Shown: piece after piece, positions 22,730 through 24,513 of the stretch | Position numbering within the stretch: the first letter of the stretch is position 1 | Layout: every line of letters starts with the position of its first letter | Source: Firmicutes bacterium UBA1191 | GTDB taxonomy: Bacteria > Bacillota > Clostridia > Peptostreptococcales > Anaerovoracaceae | Assembly (NCBI GenBank): GCA_002310095.1 | Contig: DBYH01000019.1 | Span: 8,353 to 32,865, forward strand | Direction: 5' to 3' | DNA: 24,513 bases | Notes under the pieces: generated by a model | Database searches by the model: none | What the model was told of the DNA's origin: nothing | The model's input: only the letters and a program-made list of their open reading frames with translations | Translations under genes and position numbers: made by a program

Positions 22730-23467
22730 ATGAATATCAGAGAATTTATCGAGGAAAAGAAGAAGAAAAAAGAGTACGAACAGTTAAACACGGACAAATA
22801 CATACAGCTATTCGAGAAGAACGACAAAGAGCTGGAAACGCTCATGACTTACTACGAGTGCGCCCTGATGGAGATTGAGACCAAATTCAAGGTCATGAAC
22901 GCCCAGTTCGAGCTGACTCGTGAATACAGCCCTATCGAGACAATCAAATCAAGGCTCAAGACCATCGACAGTCTTGTGGCCAAGTCGCATCTTTACAACG
23001 TCAAGCCGTCATTCGAGGACATCGAGGACAAGATCGAGGACGTTGCGGGAATCCGCGTGATCTGCTCATTCCCAGAGGATATCTATATCGTGGCGGACTG
23101 CTTTCTGCAGCAGGATGACATCACGCTGATCGACTGCAAAGACTACATAAAGAACCCGAAGGCGAACGGCTACAGAAGCCTGCACCTGATCGTTTCCGTG
23201 CCGATCTTCCTGGAGCACGAGAAGCGCGACATGAAGGTCGAGGTGCAGCTGAGAACCATATCAATGGACTTCTGGGCGAGCCTGGAGCACAAGCTCAAAT
23301 ACAAAAAAGAGCTGCCGGCCGACATCAACGACAGAATCGTGGAGGACCTGCTCCAGTGCGCGACCGCCAGCGCCGAGCTCGACATGCGCATGCAGAACAT
23401 CAGGCGCCAGATCACCGGCGGCGTGTCTCACATCGACGACGAAGTCGACCTTCAGCAGTGGATGTAG
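22730..23467 (+). CDS. Small alarmone synthetase (RelA/SpoT-type (p)ppGpp synthetase domain only)
   Basis: Small alarmone synthetases transfer pyrophosphate from ATP to GDP, GTP or GMP without a hydrolase partner domain. The 245 residues have a charged N-terminal helix (KKKKKEYEQL), then DVAGIRVICSF (104-114), the substrate motif NGYRSLH (146-152), VEVQLRT (170-176) and the catalytic-site helix MDFWASLEHKLKYK. No HD hydrolase, TGS or ACT domain is present. The ATG at 22730 has AAAGAGG about 8 bases upstream; an open frame from 22684 is in another phase. It is the only clear plus-strand gene in the window. It resembles the RelQ/RelP group in architecture; I do not assign it to either. Confidence 0.93.
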   Translation: MNIREFIEEKKKKKEYEQLNTDKYIQLFEKNDKELETLMTYYECALMEIETKFKVMNAQFELTREYSPIETIKSRLKTIDSLVAKSHLYNVKPSFEDIEDKIEDVAGIRVICSFPEDIYIVADCFLQQDDITLIDCKDYIKNPKANGYRSLHLIVSVPIFLEHEKRDMKVEVQLRTISMDFWASLEHKLKYKKELPADINDRIVEDLLQCATASAELDMRMQNIRRQITGGVSHIDDEVDLQQWM

Positions 23468-23508
23468 CGCATAATGCAAAGGCAGTCTGAACTGGTAAAT
23501 AAAACCTG

Positions 23509-23537
23509 TAGCCATAGCCATTCAGTTGTGTTATATT
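23509..23537 (+). promoter_or_regulatory. Candidate promoter for a small RNA
   Basis: TAGCCA (23509-23514, 4/6 of the -35), a 17-base spacer and TATATT (23532-23537, 5/6) with an upstream TG (23529-23530) form an extended -10 promoter. It lies 40 bases after the alarmone synthetase stop and reads toward the strong terminator at 23602-23639. Confidence 0.4.
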
Positions 23538-23543
23538 GAACTC

Positions 23544-23639
23544 CCAAAAGAATTCATAGTGTGTGTTGGAAGGAACGTTCTTCCGATGCATTTCATTATA
23601 GAAAGCAGGAGGTCCCGAGACCCCCTGCTTTTGTTTTTT
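23544..23639 (+). ncRNA. Candidate small RNA of about 95 nt
   Basis: Between the promoter candidate and the strong terminator there is no convincing open frame, but a hairpin (GGAAG / CTTCC, loop GAACGTT, 23567-23583) precedes the terminator stem. Promoter, hairpin and terminator together suggest an independent transcript. It could equally be the 3' UTR of the alarmone synthetase mRNA. No known RNA family is recognised. Confidence 0.3.
23602..23639 (+). terminator. Strong intrinsic terminator after the alarmone synthetase
   Basis: AAAGCAGG (23602-23609) pairs with CCTGCTTT (23624-23631), an A/C mismatch follows, and GGTC pairs with GACC around the loop CCGA. The stem is followed by TGTTTTTT. 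The form is that of a strong plus-strand terminator. In the minus direction the stem is followed only by CTATAATG, so it would end mscS transcripts poorly. Confidence 0.9.
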
Positions 23640-23662
23640 GCCAAAGTGCAGACTGCTTTTGC

Positions 23663-24508
23663 TTACTTGTCGGTGACGATATTGTACGCAGGCAGCGGTC
23701 CGCCGATACCCGCCTCGCCGAGGGCCGTCGGGATGGCCTCCATGAGGGCGAAGTAGACGTCCCAGTAATCCTCTTTCTTTACCCACGCGCGGGCCGTGAA
23801 TGACATGCCGCCCGGTATGCCTTCAACCGGCTGGGCGAACGGCGGTTCCGGCTCCTTGAGAACCTTGTCGACAGCGCCCATCTGATCCAGCATTACCCGG
23901 CGCGCGCCGGCGATGTCGGCTCCGCTGATGTTAAAGGTCATGTCTACGCGGCGCAGGTCTTCCTTGGTGACGTTGGTGATGTTGGCTCCCATGAGCGTAC
24001 CGTTCGGAACCATCACGACCTTGTTGTCCACTGTGTTTATGACGGTATAGAACAGGTTCATATCCTTGACGACGCCCTCTGCGTCAGCCGCGACGATATA
24101 GTCGCCGATGCTGAAAGGTCTGAAGATCAGAAGCATGATGCCGCCCGCGAAATTGGACAGCGCGCCCTGAAGGGCCATGCCCACAGCCAGTCCGCAGGTC
24201 GCCAGCACGGTGATGACGGACGCCATCGGAACGCCCAGCACACTGATGATCGAGATGACCAGAATGACGTAAAGAGCGATTTTGAAGAAGTTCATCAGGA
24301 ACGATTTGACTGCGGGATCAAGCTTCTCCATTGCCTTGATCTTTGCCACTCCCGCCAGCAGTTTCTTGATCACGACGCGGCCGATGATGAATATCAGCAG
24401 CGCCAGAATGATTTTGATGCCCAGGGCGGTGCAGATGTCGATGAGCTTTGCGCCCCATGCGCCTAAAGTTGCAGAATCCATATCTATATCCTTGTATATT
24501 GAACTCAT
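23663..24508 (-). CDS. MscS-family mechanosensitive ion channel
   Basis: Small-conductance mechanosensitive channels release solutes during hypo-osmotic shock. The 281 residues show three membrane segments (about 28-46, 72-92 and 97-128); the third is the Gly/Ala-rich pore helix GLAVGMALQGALSNFAGG followed by LLIFRPFSIGDYI, the family signature. A beta domain with VVMVPNGTLMGANITN and the C-terminal alpha/beta cage domain complete the protein. The frame starts at 24508, only 5 bases from the window edge. An in-frame ATG at 24481 has AAGGA 7 bases upstream and may be the real start (272 residues). The gene converges with the alarmone synthetase; any upstream partner is outside the window. Confidence 0.93.
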   Translation of the reverse strand: MSSIYKDIDMDSATLGAWGAKLIDICTALGIKIILALLIFIIGRVVIKKLLAGVAKIKAMEKLDPAVKSFLMNFFKIALYVILVISIISVLGVPMASVITVLATCGLAVGMALQGALSNFAGGIMLLIFRPFSIGDYIVAADAEGVVKDMNLFYTVINTVDNKVVMVPNGTLMGANITNVTKEDLRRVDMTFNISGADIAGARRVMLDQMGAVDKVLKEPEPPFAQPVEGIPGGMSFTARAWVKKEDYWDVYFALMEAIPTALGEAGIGGPLPAYNIVTDK

Positions 24509-24513
24509 AGGGG

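Larger units (their letters stand above)
23476..23662. repeat. Imperfect inverted repeat bracketing the SAS-mscS intergenic region
   Basis: GCAAAGGCAGTCTG at 23476-23489 and CAGACTGCTTTTGC at 23649-23662 are inverted copies matching at 13 of 14 positions, and similarity extends a few bases inward (AACTGG against CACTTTGG). The arms lie just inside the stop codons of the two convergent genes. They could be ends of a short non-autonomous element or a long-range stem. Confidence 0.45.

Noticed and set aside
23567..23583. GGAAGGAA-like sequence considered as signal recognition particle RNA
   Set aside because: The conserved flanks of the SRP apical loop (AGGUC before and AGCAG after) are missing, and the stem around it is only 5 bp.

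Overview
The window is about 24.5 kb of a moderately GC-rich bacterial chromosome. It carries the Gram-positive, Clostridia-type housekeeping cluster pyrH-frr-uppS-cdsA-dxr-rseP-ispG-polC followed by rimP-nusA-rnpM-ylxQ-infB-rbfA-nrnA-truB-ribF. PolC, the MEP isoprenoid pathway, the rnpM/ylxQ pair, strong AAAGGAGG ribosome binding sites and a BspA-type leucine-rich-repeat surface protein all point to an anaerobic member of the Clostridia. I cannot fix the family from sequence alone.

Layout, read right to left because almost everything is on the minus strand. 24508-23663 is an MscS-type channel. It converges with a plus-strand small alarmone synthetase (22730-23467). The 195-bp space between them holds a strong terminator, a possible small RNA and an inverted repeat. 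From a divergent promoter region (22519-22729) runs a minus-strand group: 5-formyl-THF cyclo-ligase, a dynamin-like GTPase and larB, the last two overlapping by 4 bp. A good extended -10 promoter at about 19756-19785 then starts pyrH-frr-uppS-cdsA-dxr-rseP-ispG-polC-LOG (UMP kinase, ribosome recycling, undecaprenyl and phospholipid precursors, two MEP steps, a site-2 protease, the replicative polymerase and a nucleotide phosphoribohydrolase-like protein). A short leader with hairpins (9266-9408) separates this from the translation and transcription-factor operon rimP to ribF. The last 643 bases hold the 5' part of an AT-richer BspA-like gene directly behind ribF.

The most notable observation is that PolC is an uninterrupted 1156-residue protein in which the 3'-5' exonuclease normally inserted in the PHP domain is absent, and the second N-terminal domain appears to be replaced by a Gly/Lys linker. 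Other points of interest are a candidate NusA-type attenuator before rimP, an orphan larB fused by overlap to a dynamin-like GTPase gene, a RimP with acidic/Gln-rich insertions, a candidate ~95-nt RNA after the alarmone synthetase, and DNA-level 141-bp tandem repeats in the BspA-like gene.

No rRNA, tRNA, CRISPR array or recognisable transposase gene was seen, and there is no gene-free stretch longer than about 215 bases.
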